Source: Roseateles_B flavus (GTDB lineage Bacteria > Pseudomonadota > Gammaproteobacteria > Burkholderiales > Burkholderiaceae_C). Taken from it: a stretch of 64,000 bases of DNA. Positions 8,170 to 17,269 of the stretch are shown in pieces. The notes under the pieces were generated by a model, which did not search any database, was not told where the DNA came from, and saw only the letters and a list, made by a program, of their open reading frames with translations. The stretch's first letter is position 1, and each line of letters starts with the position of its first letter. The stretch lies in NCBI RefSeq assembly GCF_039872765.1, contig NZ_JBDPZC010000003.1:62001-126000 (forward strand), read 5' to 3'. Made by a program: the position numbers and the translations under genes.

Positions 8170-8888
8170 TCGCTTTCCTGTTGCGTTAGTGCAAACAACA
8201 TGCTTTTTTCGTCAGCGCTGACCAGGGAGTCCGGCTGGGCCTCCAGACAGGCGCGGTTGCGGCCTTCGGCCTTGGCGCGGTAGAGCTGGCGGTCGGCGCG
8301 TTCCATCCACAGCAGGGCCGAGGAACGCACCCATTGCGGCGCAAAGGCGCCGCCCAGGCTGACGGTGATCTTGAGGGACTGCATCGGCGTCACCTGGATG
8401 GGCAGGGCCTCCACGGTCTCGCGGATGCGCTCCGCCACGGTGGCGCCAAAGGTGGCCGGGCAGTTAGGCAGGATGATGGCGAACTCCTCGCCGCCCACGC
8501 GGGCCACGGTGTCCATGGGGCGCACGGTCTGCATGAGAGCCTTGGCCACCGCCTGGATCACCAGGTCGCCAGCCGCATGACCGTAGGTGTCATTGACCGA
8601 CTTGAAATGGTCGATGTCCAGCACCAGCAGCAGGGCCGGCTCGCCGGAGCGGGCCACCCGGTCCACCTCGCGCGACAGCGCCATCTCGAAGCTGCGGCGG
8701 TTGTCCAGATGGGTCAGGGCGTCCTTGCTGGAGAGATCGCACAGGGCATCCAGCACGGCCTGCAGCCAAGCCCTGCTGTGGGGTTCGGTGTCGGGCAGCA
8801 TGGCGCCGGCCTGCTGCAGCAGCTGCAGCGCGGGCTCCAGGCGGAGGTCCTGGATGTCGATGTGAGGGCGGGATGGACTGGATGGCAA
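8166..8888 (-). CDS. GGDEF diguanylate cyclase
   Basis: A c-di-GMP synthase of about 240 residues. The N-terminal ~80 residues are helical and match no sensor domain I recognise. The GGDEF domain has the LTHLDNRRSFEMALSREVDR region, DIDHFKSVNDTYGHAAGD, and an intact GGEEF active site (VARVGGEEFAII). I chose the TTG at 8888 because AGGGGA lies five bases upstream; the frame stays open to a TTG at 8930 that lacks a ribosome site. It is translationally coupled to the MinD/FlhG-like ATPase. Confidence 0.85.
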   Translation of the reverse strand: MPSSPSRPHIDIQDLRLEPALQLLQQAGAMLPDTEPHSRAWLQAVLDALCDLSSKDALTHLDNRRSFEMALSREVDRVARSGEPALLLVLDIDHFKSVNDTYGHAAGDLVIQAVAKALMQTVRPMDTVARVGGEEFAIILPNCPATFGATVAERIRETVEALPIQVTPMQSLKITVSLGGAFAPQWVRSSALLWMERADRQLYRAKAEGRNRACLEAQPDSLVSADEKSMLFALTQQESE

Positions 8889-9082
8889 GAGCGTCCCCTG
8901 AGGATGCCAGGGCAGTCTAGCAGCGCCCAAGTGCGCAAACTGGCACGAATTGGCCCGTTCTCCCCTCCCAGTTTTTACATTCTTGCCACGGCAGGCTCAC
9001 AGACACTGGAAAACACCCGAGAATCGACTCGACAGGGCCATAGAAGCCCTTGCCGACCAACCAGGAGCAGCGAGCAATATCC

Positions 9083-9937
9083 ATGCGGCCCACCCTGCCA
9101 GCGTCCCCCGTTGCCGAGTCCGTGGACCACGAGTTCAGTTTCAGCCGCAGCGACTTCGACCGCGTGCGCCAACTGATCTACCAGCATGCCGGCATCAGCC
9201 TGCATGACGGCAAGCACGCCATGGTCTACAGCCGCCTGTCCCGCCGGCTGCGGGACACCGGCTACAACTCCTTCGCCAGCTACCTGCAGTGGCTGGAATC
9301 CTCCACCGGCCCCCAGGGCGAGCAGGAGTGGCAGGAGTTCGTCAACTGCCTGACGACCAACCTGACCTCCTTCTTCCGCGAGGAACACCACTTCCATGCG
9401 CTGGCCGACGACCTGAAGCCGCTGGCGGGCAAACCCGTGCGCATCTGGTGCTGCGCGGCCTCCACCGGCGAGGAGCCCTACTCCATCGCGATGACCTGCT
9501 CAGAGGCCCTGGGCAGCAGCGCGCAGGTGCAGATCGTCGCCAGCGACATCGACACCAACGTGCTCAACACGGCCCGGCGCGGCGTCTACAACGCGGACTC
9601 CCGCGGCCTCTCGCCGGCCCGCCTCAAGAGCTTCTTCATGCGGGGCACGGGGGCCAACGAAGGGCGCATCCGCGTCAAGCCGGAGTTGCAGCGCTGGATC
9701 GACTTCAAGTCGCTCAACCTGATGAACAACCAGTGGCAGCTGGGCGAGCCTTTCCACATCGTCTTCTGCCGCAACGTGATGATCTATTTCGACGCCCCGA
9801 CGCAGCGCAAGGTGCTGGAGCGCATCCACAAGGTGATGCGTCCCAACGGCCTGCTCTTCGTCGGCCACTCCGAGAACTTCACCGAATCCAAGGATCTGTT
9901 CCGACTGCGCGGCAAGACCATTTACGAGCGCGTCTGA
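9083..9937 (+). CDS. cheR: chemotaxis protein methyltransferase CheR
   Basis: CheR methylates glutamates on chemoreceptors using S-adenosylmethionine. In this 284-residue protein the CheR N-terminal helical domain is followed by the catalytic domain, with NLTSFFRE (active-site Arg), the SAM loop WCCAASTGEEPYSIAM, ASDIDTNVL and FCRNVMIYFD. There is no C-terminal TPR or receptor-tether peptide. The ATG at 9083 is preferred over the TTG at 9050. It is followed by cheD and cheB in the same direction, an adaptation module without cheA, cheW or receptors in the window. Confidence 0.95.
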   Translation: MRPTLPASPVAESVDHEFSFSRSDFDRVRQLIYQHAGISLHDGKHAMVYSRLSRRLRDTGYNSFASYLQWLESSTGPQGEQEWQEFVNCLTTNLTSFFREEHHFHALADDLKPLAGKPVRIWCCAASTGEEPYSIAMTCSEALGSSAQVQIVASDIDTNVLNTARRGVYNADSRGLSPARLKSFFMRGTGANEGRIRVKPELQRWIDFKSLNLMNNQWQLGEPFHIVFCRNVMIYFDAPTQRKVLERIHKVMRPNGLLFVGHSENFTESKDLFRLRGKTIYERV

Positions 9938-9992
9938 GCCGGGCCTCGGCCCGCCCCTCCATTTTCCCGAGCCCCCAGGCCGATACACCATC

Positions 9993-10661
9993 ATGAGCAC
10001 GCCTTCCCCCTCATCAGCCGTCAGCGCCTTGCAGGCCAGCGGCGTCGGCGCCGCGCGTGTGGCCCAGTTGAAGGCACAGCCCCGCAAGCAGGGTGAAGCC
10101 TCCTTCTTCTTCTACGACGCCCACTTCAAGAACGCCGCGGTCAAGGTCCTGCCCGGTGAGTACTTTGTCGACAGCGAAGACCTGCTGGTCATGACCACCC
10201 TGGGTTCCTGCATCGCGGCCTGTCTGTGGGACCGCCATGCGCAGGTCGGCGGCATGAACCACTTCATGCTGCCCGAGGGGGCCGGCGATTCGGGCCGCTA
10301 CGGCTCCTTCGCCATGGAACTGCTGATCAACGAGATGATGAAGCGCGGCGCCTCCAAGGGCCGCATGGAAGCCAAGATCTTCGGCGGCGGCGCCGTGATC
10401 AGCGGCATGAACACCATCAACGTCGGCGAGCGCAACACCAACTTCGTGCTGGACTACCTCAAGCTGGAACGCATTCCCGTGGTCTCCAAGGACGTCATGG
10501 ACGTCTACCCCAGAAAAGTCTGCTTCCTGCCGCACAGCGGCAAGGCCATGGTGAAGCGACTGGCCCCCACCAACACCGACGCCCTGCTGCAACAGGATCG
10601 CGCCGCCGCCCAGAAGGCTCAGCCCGTGGTGGCGACCGGCGGCTCCATCGATCTGTTCTGA
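9993..10661 (+). CDS. cheD: chemoreceptor glutamine deamidase CheD
   Basis: CheD deamidates receptor glutamines and can interact with CheC or CheY. The 222-residue protein has the catalytic Cys/His region LGSCIAACLWDRHAQVGGMNHFMLP and the conserved stretch KIFGGGAVISGMNTINVGERN. An N-terminal extension of about 45 residues precedes the core. It sits between cheR (55 bp upstream) and cheB (21 bp downstream), consistent with one operon. Confidence 0.94.
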   Translation: MSTPSPSSAVSALQASGVGAARVAQLKAQPRKQGEASFFFYDAHFKNAAVKVLPGEYFVDSEDLLVMTTLGSCIAACLWDRHAQVGGMNHFMLPEGAGDSGRYGSFAMELLINEMMKRGASKGRMEAKIFGGGAVISGMNTINVGERNTNFVLDYLKLERIPVVSKDVMDVYPRKVCFLPHSGKAMVKRLAPTNTDALLQQDRAAAQKAQPVVATGGSIDLF

Positions 10662-10682
10662 GGCGCAACGAGGGAAAGAGAA

Positions 10683-11777
10683 ATGGCCAAGACCAAAGTC
10701 GTGGTGGTCGATGACTCCGCACTGGTGCGCAGCATCCTGACCGAAATCATCAACCGTCAACCGGACATGGAATGCATCGGCGCGGCTGCCGACCCGCTGG
10801 CCGCCCGCGAGATGATCCGCAACCTCAATCCGGACGTGATCACCCTGGACGTCGAGATGCCCAAAATGGACGGGCTGGACTTCCTCTCCCGCCTGATGCG
10901 CCTGCGGCCCATGCCCGTGGTGATGGTGTCCACGCTGACCGAGCGCGGCGCCGAGGTGACGCTCAAGGCCCTGGAGCTGGGTGCCATCGACTTCGTGGCC
11001 AAGCCCAAGATCGGCGTGGCCGACGGCATCCGCCAGCTGGCCCAGGACATCACCGACAAGATCCGCGTGGCCTCCAAGGCCCACATCCGCCGCCATCACG
11101 CGCCCGCGCCTGCCGCGGCGCCGGGAGAGGCCCCCGTGGCGCCCAAGCCGGTCACCGTGGCCAATATCGGCCGCCTGTCGACGGAAAAAATCATCTTCAT
11201 CGGCGCCTCCACCGGCGGCACCGAGGCCACCAAGGACGTGCTGGTCAACCTCCCCCCGGACAGCCCGGCCGTGGTCATCACCCAGCACATGCCGCCTGGC
11301 TTCACCAAGAGCTATGCGGCGCGCCTGGACGGCCTGTGCAAGATCCGCGTCAAGGAAGCACAGGACGGCGAGCGCATCCTGCCCGGCCACGGCTACATCG
11401 CCCCGGGCGGCATGCACCTCAGCGTCGAGCGTTCCGGTGCCAACTACATCGCCCGGGTGCAGGACGGCGAGCCCGTCAACCGCCACAAGCCGTCCGTCGA
11501 GGTGCTGTTCAACTCGGCGGCGCGCGTGGTGGGCCCCAATGCCCTGGGCATCATGCTGACCGGCATGGGCGCTGACGGCGCCCGAGCCATGAAGGTCATG
11601 AAGGACGCCGGCGCCTACAACTTCGTGCAGGACGAGGCCACCTGCGTGGTCTTCGGCATGCCGCGCGAGGCCATCAACGCGGGCGCCGCGGACGAAATCC
11701 TGCCCCTGGGCCAGATCGCGCCGCGCCTGATCGAACGCCTGCGCAGTACGGCGGGTTTCTCGACCAACCGCGTCTGA
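10683..11777 (+). CDS. cheB: chemotaxis response regulator protein-glutamate methylesterase CheB
   Basis: The 364-residue CheB has an N-terminal receiver domain (VVVDDSALVRSIL; phospho-acceptor Asp in TLDVEMPKMDG; MVSTLTERGAE) and a C-terminal methylesterase domain. The catalytic Ser, His and Asp lie in GASTGGTEA, ITQHMPPGFT and LTGMGADGA. It removes methyl groups added by CheR. GAGGGAAAGA precedes the ATG. It is the last gene of the cheR-cheD-cheB run and is followed by a GC-rich hairpin. Confidence 0.96.
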   Translation: MAKTKVVVVDDSALVRSILTEIINRQPDMECIGAAADPLAAREMIRNLNPDVITLDVEMPKMDGLDFLSRLMRLRPMPVVMVSTLTERGAEVTLKALELGAIDFVAKPKIGVADGIRQLAQDITDKIRVASKAHIRRHHAPAPAAAPGEAPVAPKPVTVANIGRLSTEKIIFIGASTGGTEATKDVLVNLPPDSPAVVITQHMPPGFTKSYAARLDGLCKIRVKEAQDGERILPGHGYIAPGGMHLSVERSGANYIARVQDGEPVNRHKPSVEVLFNSAARVVGPNALGIMLTGMGADGARAMKVMKDAGAYNFVQDEATCVVFGMPREAINAGAADEILPLGQIAPRLIERLRSTAGFSTNRV

Positions 11778-11794
11778 GGGCCAGATCTTGCCTG

Positions 11795-11814
11795 CCGCCG
11801 CCGGCCCGCGGCGG
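11795..11814 (+). terminator. candidate terminator after cheB
   Basis: CCGCCGC and GCGGCGG form a 7-bp stem with a 6-base loop 17 bp after the cheB stop. Only a short T-run (GTTTC) follows, so it may be Rho-assisted or simply a stable hairpin. Confidence 0.35.
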
Positions 11815-11905
11815 TGGCGTTTCGACTGCGGACTTGTTCACGGTCTGAGGCGATTCGTGTCAGCTGGGGATCAGGGTCGTCACCCTGTCATCGAGGGCGT
11901 CCACA

Positions 11906-13702
11906 GTGGCTTCCATGTCCCTGGCCTTCTCCGTTCCTGATACCCGCTGCGCCCCGGTCAGCGTTCGCGCCCTGATCGACACCGAGCAGCTGCGCACGGT
12001 CTTCCAGCCCATCGCCGCCCTGGACTGCAGCAGCATCCATGGCCACGAGGCACTGGTCCGCGGACCGGCGGGCAGCCCGCTTGAGTTTCCTGACGCTCTC
12101 TTCGAAGCCGGTCGCCGCGAAGGCCTCAGCGTCGAGCTGGAGGTCCGCTGCGCCCTGCTGGCCATGCGCGACTGGGCGCAGGCCCGGCTGCCCGGCAAGC
12201 TCTTCATCAACATCTCTGCCTCGGCCCTGTGCATGGCGCTCAGCGAGCAGAACTGGCAGCGCGGCCTGGGGCTGTGCGAGCGCTACGGCATCACGCCCTC
12301 GGACGTGGTCGTGGAGCTGACCGAGCACGAGCGCGTGAGCGACATCGACAGCCTGCGCCGCGGCCTGGTGCGCCTGCGGCGCCTGGGCGTGGGTATCGCG
12401 CTGGATGATTTCGGCGACGGGCGCTCCAGCCTGCGGCTGTGGTCGGAGATCCAGCCCAATCTCGTCAAGATCGACAAGTACTTCACTCAGCACCTGCCGG
12501 CGCACGCCGAGAAGCTGCAGACTTTCCGCGCCCTGCTGCAGCTGGCCGAGACCTTCGGCGCGCAGCTGGTGGCGGAAGGCATCGAGCAGCCCGAGGAGCT
12601 TCGCGTGCTGCGCGACCTGGGCGTCTCCTATGGCCAGGGCTGGTTGCTGGGACGGCCCAGCGACGGCGGCGCGCGCGAGCTGCTGCCCGCCGCCCGTGCG
12701 GTGCTGGCCAGTGCCGACATCGCCGTGCTGCCCGAGCTGCGACGCGCTGGCGGTCCGGGCATCACGGCGGAGAGCCTGGCCCAGCAGGCGCCCGCGCTGC
12801 CACAGTCGACCACGCATGAGCAGCTCTACCGCTTCTTCAATGAGCAGGAAGGCCTGCAGGCCGTGGCCGTGCTGGATGCGCAGGAGCAGCCGGTGGCCCT
12901 GGTCGACCGCAGCCAGTTCCTGAATCGCTGGGCCAAGCCCTTCTTCAACGACCTCTACGGTCGCCACGCCTGCACGCTCTTCGCCAACACCTCGCCGCTG
13001 GTCGTCGACGCACAGACCGGCCTGGATGCCCTCACGCGCGTGCTGACCTCGGCCGACCAGCGCTACCTGCGCGAGGGCTTCATCATCACCCGCGAGGGCC
13101 GCTACCTCGGCCTGGGCACGGGCGAGCAGCTGGTGCGCTCGGTGACCGAGGCCCGCATCGAGGCCGCGCGTCATGCCAATCCGCTGACCTTCCTGCCGGG
13201 CAACATCCCCATCAGCCAGCACATCGGCCGCCTGCTGGCCAGCGGCCGCAGCTTCGTCGCGGCCTATGCCGACCTCAACCACTTCAAGCCCTACAACGAC
13301 CTCTACGGCTACTGGCGCGGCGACGAGATGATCCGCCTGGCGGCCCGCGTCATGAGCAGCCACTGCGACAGCCAGCGGGACTTCCTGGGCCACGTGGGTG
13401 GGGACGACTTCGTCATCCTGTTCCAGAGCGACGACTGGGAGGCGCGCTGCGAGCAGATCTGCTCCCGCTTCAACGAGCTGGCCCGCGGCCTCTTCGACGC
13501 CGAGGCCCTGGCGGCCGGCGGCATCATGGCCGAGGACCGCCATGGCAATCTGCGCTTCCATCCCTGCACCACGCTGAGCCTGGGCGTGGTGTGCATCAGC
13601 CCCGGTCTCCTGCACCGGGCGGAGGACGTTGCCAGCGCCGCCGCCAACGCCAAGAGGCATGCCAAGCATGCGCAGCAGAGCGTCTACGTGATGGCCGCCT
13701 GA
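11906..13702 (+). CDS. EAL - CBS-like - GGDEF c-di-GMP signalling protein
   Basis: A 598-residue cytoplasmic protein. The N-terminal EAL phosphodiesterase domain (about residues 20-260) keeps EAL (HGHEALVRG), NISASAL, ELTEHE, DDFGDG, KIDKYF, AEGIEQ and GQGWLLGRP, so it is probably active. The middle (300-430) resembles a CBS pair. The C-terminal GGDEF domain reads GGDDF (HVGGDDFVILF), one step from consensus, so cyclase activity is possible but unsure. I chose the GTG at 11906 because GAGGG lies eight bases upstream; the ATG at 11915 is the alternative. No membrane segment or PAS sensor is visible. It is convergent with hemW. Confidence 0.88.
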   Translation: MASMSLAFSVPDTRCAPVSVRALIDTEQLRTVFQPIAALDCSSIHGHEALVRGPAGSPLEFPDALFEAGRREGLSVELEVRCALLAMRDWAQARLPGKLFINISASALCMALSEQNWQRGLGLCERYGITPSDVVVELTEHERVSDIDSLRRGLVRLRRLGVGIALDDFGDGRSSLRLWSEIQPNLVKIDKYFTQHLPAHAEKLQTFRALLQLAETFGAQLVAEGIEQPEELRVLRDLGVSYGQGWLLGRPSDGGARELLPAARAVLASADIAVLPELRRAGGPGITAESLAQQAPALPQSTTHEQLYRFFNEQEGLQAVAVLDAQEQPVALVDRSQFLNRWAKPFFNDLYGRHACTLFANTSPLVVDAQTGLDALTRVLTSADQRYLREGFIITREGRYLGLGTGEQLVRSVTEARIEAARHANPLTFLPGNIPISQHIGRLLASGRSFVAAYADLNHFKPYNDLYGYWRGDEMIRLAARVMSSHCDSQRDFLGHVGGDDFVILFQSDDWEARCEQICSRFNELARGLFDAEALAAGGIMAEDRHGNLRFHPCTTLSLGVVCISPGLLHRAEDVASAAANAKRHAKHAQQSVYVMAA

Positions 13703-13713
13703 GTGAGCCGCGG

Positions 13714-14934
13714 TCAAGCGGCGAGGAACAGTTCCTGGAGATCGCTGAGGAAGTCGAAGCCCCGCGGCGTGGCGCAGATGCAGGCGGGATCGGCCAGCAG
13801 CAGGCCCTTCTCGCGGCCCGCCGCCATGGCGCGCGCGATGCTCGAGGGTGGCAGGCCGGTGCGCTCCAGGTACTGCTGCAGGCCCACACCGTCCTTCAGG
13901 CGCAGTGCGTTGAGCATGAACTCGAAGGGCAGCTCGGCCCGCTTGACCTCATGTTCGTTGGAGACGGCCTTGCCGGCCAGTGCCTCGCGCTGATAGGCCG
14001 CCGGCTCGCGCCAGCGCACCTGGCGCAGCACCCGATGCGGGAAGGACAGCTTGCTGTGCGCCCCGGCCCCGATGCCGAGATAGTCACCGAACTGCCAGTA
14101 GTTGAGGTTGTGGGCGCAGCGATGCCCCTCGCGCGCATAGGCCGAGACCTCGTAGCGCTGCAGGCCCTGGCTGCCGGTGCGGGCGGTGATCAGGTCCAGC
14201 ATGTCGCTGGCCAGGTCGGCATCGGGCACGGGCGGCGGCTCGACGGCGAAGCGCGTGTTGGGCTCGATGGTCAGGTGGTAGACCGAGAGGTGCGGCGGCC
14301 GGAAGGCCAGAGCCTGGCTCAGGTCCTGATCCAGCTCGGCGAGGGTCTGGTCAGGCAGCGCGTACATCAGGTCGATGTTGAAGGTCTCGAAGACCTCGGC
14401 GGCCTCGGCCACCGCGGCGCGGGACTGTGCCCCATCATGCACGCGGCCCAGGCGCTTGAGCTTGGCATCGTCGAAGCTCTGCACGCCGATGGACAGGCGC
14501 GTCACCCCGGCCTCGCGGAAACCGCGAAAGCGGTCCTTCTCGAAGGTGCCGGGGTTGGCCTCCAGCGTGATCTCGCAGCCGGGCTCGAGCGGCAGACGGG
14601 CGCGGATGTCCGACAGCAGCTCGGCGATCTGCTCGGGTGCGAAGAGGCTGGGCGTGCCGCCGCCGATGAAGAGGCTCACCACCGGTCGGCCCCAGATCAG
14701 GGGCAGCGCGGCTTCAAGGTCGGCCCGCAGCGCGGCCAGGTAGGCGCGCGCGGTGTCCACCGGCAGGCTGGCGCTGCCACCGGCTTCGGCGCGCCATTCG
14801 TGCGAGTTGAAATCGCAGTAGGGGCACTTGCGCAGGCACCAGGGCAGGTGGACGTACAGCGAGAGCGGCGGCAGGGCCGGCAGGTTCAAGGTGCCGGGGC
14901 GCATCAGCTCGGCCAGCCGATCGGGATGGGACAT
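13714..14934 (-). CDS. hemW: radical SAM heme chaperone HemW
   Basis: A 406-residue radical SAM protein with the CxxxCxxC cluster motif CLRKCPYCDF, LFIGGGTPSLF and EANPGTFE, plus the C-terminal HemW domain (GIGAGAHSKLS, EFMLNALRL). The family was long named oxygen-independent coproporphyrinogen III oxidase. HemW lacks the extra N-terminal cysteine pattern of HemN and is thought to insert heme into respiratory proteins. It begins the minus-strand run hemW-rdgB-rph-PP2C-kinase as written on the map, with 43 bp between it and rdgB. Confidence 0.9.
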   Translation of the reverse strand: MSHPDRLAELMRPGTLNLPALPPLSLYVHLPWCLRKCPYCDFNSHEWRAEAGGSASLPVDTARAYLAALRADLEAALPLIWGRPVVSLFIGGGTPSLFAPEQIAELLSDIRARLPLEPGCEITLEANPGTFEKDRFRGFREAGVTRLSIGVQSFDDAKLKRLGRVHDGAQSRAAVAEAAEVFETFNIDLMYALPDQTLAELDQDLSQALAFRPPHLSVYHLTIEPNTRFAVEPPPVPDADLASDMLDLITARTGSQGLQRYEVSAYAREGHRCAHNLNYWQFGDYLGIGAGAHSKLSFPHRVLRQVRWREPAAYQREALAGKAVSNEHEVKRAELPFEFMLNALRLKDGVGLQQYLERTGLPPSSIARAMAAGREKGLLLADPACICATPRGFDFLSDLQELFLAA

Positions 14935-14977
14935 GGTCAGACTCCTGGCGCCGCCCAGCGGCCGGCGTCCATCACAT

Positions 14978-15592
14978 TCAAGACAGCTGCCAGACCTCGC
15001 GGAACTGCTGCAGCAGGCTGGCGGAGGCCAGCGCGCGGTGGCTCAGGCGGTTCTTGGTGTCAGCGTCCAGCTGGGCCACGGACTGGCCCAGTGCCGGGAT
15101 GAACATCAGGGGATCGTAGCCAAAACCGCCCTCGCCCGCGGCCTCGCGGCGGATCTCGCCGTTCCAGCGGCCCATGGCGATCAGGGGCTCGGAGTCATCG
15201 GCGCTGCGCACGGCGACCAGGGCACAGACGAAGCGCGCGCTGAAGGGCGCGGCATGCCCGCCCAGGGCCAGCTGCTCCAGCAGGACGCGGTTGTTGTCAG
15301 CATCGCTCTTGGGCTGGCCGAAGAGCGTGGCATAGCGGGCCGACAGCACGCCGGGCGCACCGCCCAGGGCGTCGACGCTGAGGCCGGAATCGTCCGCCAG
15401 GGCCGGCAGACCGCTGGCCGCCGCGGCATGGCGAGCCTTGGCCAGGGCGTTCTCGACGAAGGTGTGATGCGGCTCCTCCGCCTCCGGAATGCCCAGCTCG
15501 CCCTGTGTGACGAGGGCCAGGCCAAGAGGCTGGAACAGCGTCTGCAGTTCCTTCAGCTTCTTGGCGTTGTTGGAGGCCAGCACCAGCTTCAT
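14978..15592 (-). CDS. rdgB: dITP/XTP pyrophosphatase RdgB
   Basis: The 204-residue Ham1/RdgB pyrophosphatase removes dITP, XTP and similar non-canonical nucleotides. It shows the N-terminal LVLASNNAKKLKEL, HHTFVENALAKARHAA, ADDSGLSVDALGG and FGYDPLMF, all family hallmarks. The position next to rph is widely conserved in proteobacteria. Confidence 0.95.
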   Translation of the reverse strand: MKLVLASNNAKKLKELQTLFQPLGLALVTQGELGIPEAEEPHHTFVENALAKARHAAAASGLPALADDSGLSVDALGGAPGVLSARYATLFGQPKSDADNNRVLLEQLALGGHAAPFSARFVCALVAVRSADDSEPLIAMGRWNGEIRREAAGEGGFGYDPLMFIPALGQSVAQLDADTKNRLSHRALASASLLQQFREVWQLS

Positions 15593-15614
15593 GATCGATT
15601 CCTCGCGAGCGGGC

Positions 15615-16349
15615 TCACGCCAGGCCCAGCGCCTGGCGCTGAGCGGCGAGCAGATCGCGGATGCCCTTGTCGGCCAGGTCCATCAGCGCATTCATCTCGG
15701 CGCGACTGAAGGCGGCGCCCTCGGCCGTGCCCTGCAGTTCGACGAAGCCGCCGCTGCCGGTCATGACCACGTTCATGTCGGTGTCGCAGGCCGAATCCTC
15801 GGTGTACTCGAGGTCCAGCAGGGGCGTGCCCTCGACAATGCCCACCGAGATGGCCGCCACGGCGTCCTTGATGGGCGAGCGCGAGATCTTGCTCTGGGCC
15901 AGGAGCCAGCTGACGGCATCATGCGCGGCCACGTAGGCGCCGGTGATGGCGGCGGTGCGGGTACCGCCGTCGGCCTGGATCACGTCGCAGTCCAGGTGGA
16001 TGGTGCGCTCGCCCAGGGCGGCCAGGTCGAAGACGCAACGCAGCGAGCGGCCGATCAGGCGCTGGATCTCCTGCGTGCGACCACTCTGCTTGCCGCGGGC
16101 CGCCTCACGGTCGCCACGGGTGTGGGTGGCGCGAGGCAGCATGCCGTACTCGGCAGTGACCCAGCCTTCGCCCGAGCCCTTCTTGTGCGGGGGCACGCGC
16201 TCCTCGACGGAGGCGGTGCACAGCACCTTGGTGTTGCCGAACTCGATCAGCACGGCACCTTCGGCGTAGCGGGTGTAGTGGCGGGTGATGCGCACAGGGC
16301 GCAGGGCATCCGCGGCGCGCTCTTCGGCGCGTCGGAAAGTCGCAGTCAT
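15615..16349 (-). CDS. rph: ribonuclease PH
   Basis: The 244-residue phosphorolytic 3'-5' exoribonuclease trims tRNA 3' ends. Family motifs are RPVRITRHYTRYAEGAVLIE, GWVTAEYGMLPRATHTR, RCVFDLAALGERTIHLDCD and ADGGTRTAAITGAY. The length equals the typical hexamer-forming enzyme. There is no frameshift of the kind found in E. coli K-12 rph. It sits 11 bp downstream of the PP2C gene on the minus strand. Confidence 0.96.
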   Translation of the reverse strand: MTATFRRAEERAADALRPVRITRHYTRYAEGAVLIEFGNTKVLCTASVEERVPPHKKGSGEGWVTAEYGMLPRATHTRGDREAARGKQSGRTQEIQRLIGRSLRCVFDLAALGERTIHLDCDVIQADGGTRTAAITGAYVAAHDAVSWLLAQSKISRSPIKDAVAAISVGIVEGTPLLDLEYTEDSACDTDMNVVMTGSGGFVELQGTAEGAAFSRAEMNALMDLADKGIRDLLAAQRQALGLA

Positions 16350-16360
16350 GGGGAACCCTT

Positions 16361-17269
16361 TCAGGCTTGTTTCTTGCCGGCGCGGCGGATCGCTTCCTGG
16401 ATCTCGCGCACGCTGTTCTCGATCTCGGCTTCGCTCAGCTCGGCACCAGCCTCGCCGCGTGCCTGGATGGTGGAGGCGAAGGAGTCTTCGTCCAGCCCTT
16501 CGGTGGAGATGGAATCCAGGGCTTCCTGTTCCTCATCACCTTCCCACTCGACGGCCAGCGCGGTGACGTTGTCACAGCGGGCACCGCCATTGCGCAGGGC
16601 CTGCTCCACCAGCTCCGGCACGGCATCGGAAATGATGCGGGCAGAGAGGCACTGGGCGATGCTGGTGTCGGCCACGGTGCTCCACAAGCCGTCGGAGCAC
16701 AGCAGGATGCGGTCGCCCGCTTCCAGGGGAATGGGGCCGCAGATGTCCACCATGGGCTTGCCGGGGCTGCCCAGGCAGGTGAAGAGCACGTTGCGGTTGA
16801 AGCGCTCCGAGCCTTGCGCCGCATGGCGGCCCAGGGCCTCCTGGAGCTCGCTGTAGGAATGGTCGCGGGTGCGGGCCATCAGCTCGCCGTTGCGCAGCAT
16901 GTATAGGCGCGAATCGCCGCAATGGGCCCAGTAGGCCACGCCACGCTGCATGGCACAGACCACGATGGTGGTGCGCGGCGTGTCCGGCAGGCCCTTTTCC
17001 TGGCTGTAGCGCAGCAGCTGCTGGTGGGCGATCTGCACCGCGTCGTCCAGGAACTGGGTGGGATTCTTCAGCACGGGCTGCGCCTCGCGCTGGAACATGC
17101 TGGCCACGGTGACCAGGGCCATCTGCGCCGCCACCTCGCCCTCGGGGTGCCCGCCCATGCCGTCTGCCAGCACGAAAAGGCCCGCGTCGCGGGTGTAGCA
17201 ATAGCCCATGCGGTCTTCGTTCTTCTCGCGACCGCCGCGGCGACTCACCTGGTAGACGCCGAACTTCAC
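16361..17269 (-). CDS. PP2C-type serine/threonine protein phosphatase
   Basis: A 302-residue PPM phosphatase with the metal-binding motifs NEDRMG, LADGMGGHPEGE, HCGDSRLY and LLCSDGLW and a short acidic C-terminal tail. It is likely to reverse phosphorylation by the kinase encoded immediately upstream. The GTG start at 17269 overlaps the kinase stop by four bases (GTGA), so the pair is translationally coupled. Such kinase/phosphatase pairs next to rph and yicC are common in Burkholderiales. Confidence 0.92.
   Translation of the reverse strand: MKFGVYQVSRRGGREKNEDRMGYCYTRDAGLFVLADGMGGHPEGEVAAQMALVTVASMFQREAQPVLKNPTQFLDDAVQIAHQQLLRYSQEKGLPDTPRTTIVVCAMQRGVAYWAHCGDSRLYMLRNGELMARTRDHSYSELQEALGRHAAQGSERFNRNVLFTCLGSPGKPMVDICGPIPLEAGDRILLCSDGLWSTVADTSIAQCLSARIISDAVPELVEQALRNGGARCDNVTALAVEWEGDEEQEALDSISTEGLDEDSFASTIQARGEAGAELSEAEIENSVREIQEAIRRAGKKQA

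Noticed and set aside
11888..13717. 609-codon minus-strand frame opposite the EAL-GGDEF gene
   Set aside because: Shadow of a gene with clear catalytic motifs; composition-driven open frame.
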